From Parvularcula sp964556115 (GTDB taxonomy: Bacteria > Pseudomonadota > Alphaproteobacteria > Caulobacterales > Parvularculaceae): a stretch of DNA of 64,000 nt. The notes under the pieces are model-generated. The model was not told the DNA's origin. It did no database searches and worked only from the letters and a program-made list of their open reading frames with translations. Shown one piece after another: positions 62,430-64,000 of this stretch. Within the stretch, counting starts at the first letter, position 1. Each line of letters begins with the position of its first letter. The DNA lies in contig CAZKVC010000005.1 of NCBI GenBank assembly GCA_964556115.1, positions 1 to 64,000 of the forward strand, read 5' to 3'. Both the position numbers and the translations under genes were made by a program.

Positions 62430-63701
62430 ATGACCACCCTCCTCCGCTCGCTTTCCGCAGCCGCGCTTCTGAGCACCTGCCTCCTCACCCCGGCCTTCGC
62501 GCAGTACGACAAGGCCGTCGATGACCGCTGGATTCCGTCCGCTGAAGAAGAGGAAGCGATCCGCGCCTCGATGGAGCGTCACAAGGTGCCGGGTGTCGGC
62601 ATGGCGATCATCCGCGACGGCAAGGTCGTCTGGAACGCGAGCTATGGCGTCACCAATATCGAGACCGGCCAGAAGGTCGATGACGACACCCTTTTCCAGG
62701 GCGCGTCCCTGACCAAGCCGGCCTTCGCCTATGTGGTCATGAAGCTGGTCGAGGAGGGTAAGCTTTCCCTCGATGACAAGCTGGCGGACTATCTCTACCC
62801 TGAGCAATATCCGGACGACCCCAAGTTCCGCAAGATGACCGTGGAGCATGTCCTCGAGCATCATACGGGCATGCCGAACTGGCGCGACCGGGACGACGCG
62901 GAAGGCACATCGTTGATCCCCGAAGCGGAGCCCGGCACCGAGGCCAGCTATTCGGGTGAAGCCTTCATGTGGCTGATGGAGGTCGTTGAACTGATCGAGG
63001 ACAAGGGCATCGCCGAGATCATGCAGGAGCGGCTCTTCGAACCTGCAAAGCTCTCCGACACCTATCTTCTGTGGACCCCCGAAAACGACGAGCGCGAGGT
63101 CTGGGGACACGAGATCGACGAGGAGGGCAATCTCAACCTGCAGAGGGCCCATTATGCCCGCCGGGTCGGCTCGCCGCTCTACGAGCTCGCCGAGCGCTGG
63201 GATCGCCCGGTCGATAGCTGGAACGGCATGGAGATGCGCGCCGCGCTTCGCACCATGGACCGCTCGGGCGACGAGGGCCTTCAGGGCATCCCCCTCTACC
63301 AGCTCACCAGCGCCAGCTATCATCTCTTCGACAATGTCTCTTCGATCAGGACCACGCCTTCGGACTTTGCCAAGTTCCTGACACTGATGATGGACGACAA
63401 GCGCCGGAAGCGGTGGGAGATCAGCAATGCGACCCGCGAGGACATGCTGACCCCACAATATGAGCGGACCTTCTCCAGCGAGAACCTTCCGCAGGGCATC
63501 GGCTGGGGTATCGAACGGCGCGCCGAGGGCAATTATTTCTACCACGGCGGCAACAACAACAACACCTATGTCAGCCTGGCCCTTGGCGCCAATGACGGAA
63601 GCCACGGCATGGTCATCATGACCAACGGTCCCGAAGGCTGGTCGGTGATCGAGGACGTCACCAAGCTCCTTGCCGGGGTCGAGTTCGACTGCGTCTACTG
63701 A
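62430..63701 (+). CDS. Serine hydrolase, beta-lactamase (S12) family, exported
   Basis: A 423-residue exported hydrolase with signal peptide LLRSLSAAALLSTCLLTPAFA. Catalytic SxxK is SLTK (Ser93, Lys96); YSG (ASYSGEAFM) carries the Tyr; HGG (YHGGNNNNTY) takes the KTG place. ATG 62430 is 9 bases from AAAGGG; the frame extends upstream without signal-peptide character. Similar in layout to the S12 protein at 31257-32426 but only distantly alike. It is divergent from the M14 gene (179 bp). The substrate is unknown; peptidase or esterase are both possible. Confidence 0.92.
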   Translation: MTTLLRSLSAAALLSTCLLTPAFAQYDKAVDDRWIPSAEEEEAIRASMERHKVPGVGMAIIRDGKVVWNASYGVTNIETGQKVDDDTLFQGASLTKPAFAYVVMKLVEEGKLSLDDKLADYLYPEQYPDDPKFRKMTVEHVLEHHTGMPNWRDRDDAEGTSLIPEAEPGTEASYSGEAFMWLMEVVELIEDKGIAEIMQERLFEPAKLSDTYLLWTPENDEREVWGHEIDEEGNLNLQRAHYARRVGSPLYELAERWDRPVDSWNGMEMRAALRTMDRSGDEGLQGIPLYQLTSASYHLFDNVSSIRTTPSDFAKFLTLMMDDKRRKRWEISNATREDMLTPQYERTFSSENLPQGIGWGIERRAEGNYFYHGGNNNNTYVSLALGANDGSHGMVIMTNGPEGWSVIEDVTKLLAGVEFDCVY

Positions 63702-63753
63702 CGCCGGCCAGCCCGGTCTTGCACGGTCTTTTCAAACCGCCCAAAGGCCGGGC

Positions 63754-64000
63754 ATGCCCGCTTTCTTGAAAGAGAATGGCCGCTGGATTCTCGGCGGTTT
63801 CCTTCTGACCCTGTTTTCGGGGTTCGGGCAGACGATCTTCATCGGTGCGTCCGGCGGTGAGCTGCGTGAAGCGTTCGGCATGTCGAATGGCGAGTGGGGC
63901 AATCTCTACGGCCTTGCGACCCTGGCGAGCGCGGCCACCCTGCCCTTTGTCGGCAGGGTCATGGACCACCGCCCGGGCTGGCAGGTCGCTGCCGTCACGA
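63754..64000 (+). CDS. MFS transporter, N-terminal part (runs off window)
   Basis: The first 82 residues of a major facilitator protein, open to the window edge. Helix 1 is GGFLLTLFSGFGQTIFIGAS, with the FGQTIFI(G) motif of a subgroup of MFS carriers; GELREAFGMSNGEWGNLYGL leads to helix 2 (ATLASAATLPFVG), and VGRVMDHRPGW is the loop 2-3 signature. Substrate unknown. It starts 52 bp after the S12 hydrolase on the same strand; no good ribosome site stands out before the ATG. Confidence 0.88.
   Translation, partial: MPAFLKENGRWILGGFLLTLFSGFGQTIFIGASGGELREAFGMSNGEWGNLYGLATLASAATLPFVGRVMDHRPGWQVAAVT

Overview
The window is high-GC, densely packed chromosomal DNA of an alphaproteobacterium, probably a marine, Hyphomonadaceae/Parvularculaceae-like lineage. 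This placement is inferred from gene content: CcrM methyltransferase, the DUF1013 cell-cycle regulator TrcR, a lipoyl-bearing PdhB, an NDUFA12-like complex I protein, a DUF2155/aat neighbourhood, and the mutY-DUF721-dsbA-smc order. No phage, insertion sequence, CRISPR array or defence island is visible. Nearly all the sequence is core genes plus an unusually rich set of exported peptidases and hydrolases.

Layout. 1-4060: rpoB (minus, 3' end outside the window), which faces a divergent S9 peptidase and GST instead of following rplJL. 7017-13449: minus-strand block with pdhC, two DUF805 membrane proteins, a lipoprotein, pdhB, two SDRs and a small membrane protein; pdhA is not here. 13596-18712: an exported DUF4394 protein with a PEP-CTERM-like tail, an M13 peptidase, a cytosolic M14 carboxypeptidase and aat. 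18664-20085: DUF2155, NDUFA12-like and I78 inhibitor genes. 20149-21819: SDR, L,D-transpeptidase, tRNA-Lys. 21893-24836: tgt, an unknown 99-aa gene and queA (queuosine). 25000-28941: trcR and an M16 peptidase pair. 29007-33937: DEAD-box helicase, S12 hydrolase, MATE exporter. 33982-42709: radical SAM, rnhB, ccrM, mutY, dciA, dsbA-like, smc (DNA maintenance and cell cycle). 42686-47087: cca, nudL, DUF1285, sppA. 47276-55112: MoxR, DUF58, DUF4159, a membrane protein, a small lipoprotein and xerC, joined by 4-bp start/stop overlaps. 55401-64000: topA, small membrane protein, M19 dipeptidase, M14 peptidase, S12 hydrolase, MFS (partial).

No clearly new multi-gene system stands out. The most notable points are a Tgt missing two of its three expected zinc cysteines next to an unknown translationally coupled gene; a PDH operon interrupted by three uncharacterised envelope genes; a LexA-type box before the radical SAM gene; a CtrA-like/GANTC promoter before ccrM; two families of palindromic intergenic repeats that abut stop codons; a structured gene-free segment before the unknown gene and tgt that may be a non-coding RNA; and the MoxR-to-xerC chain carrying an undescribed small lipoprotein.

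All calls come from reading motifs and reading frames by eye; no database search was possible.
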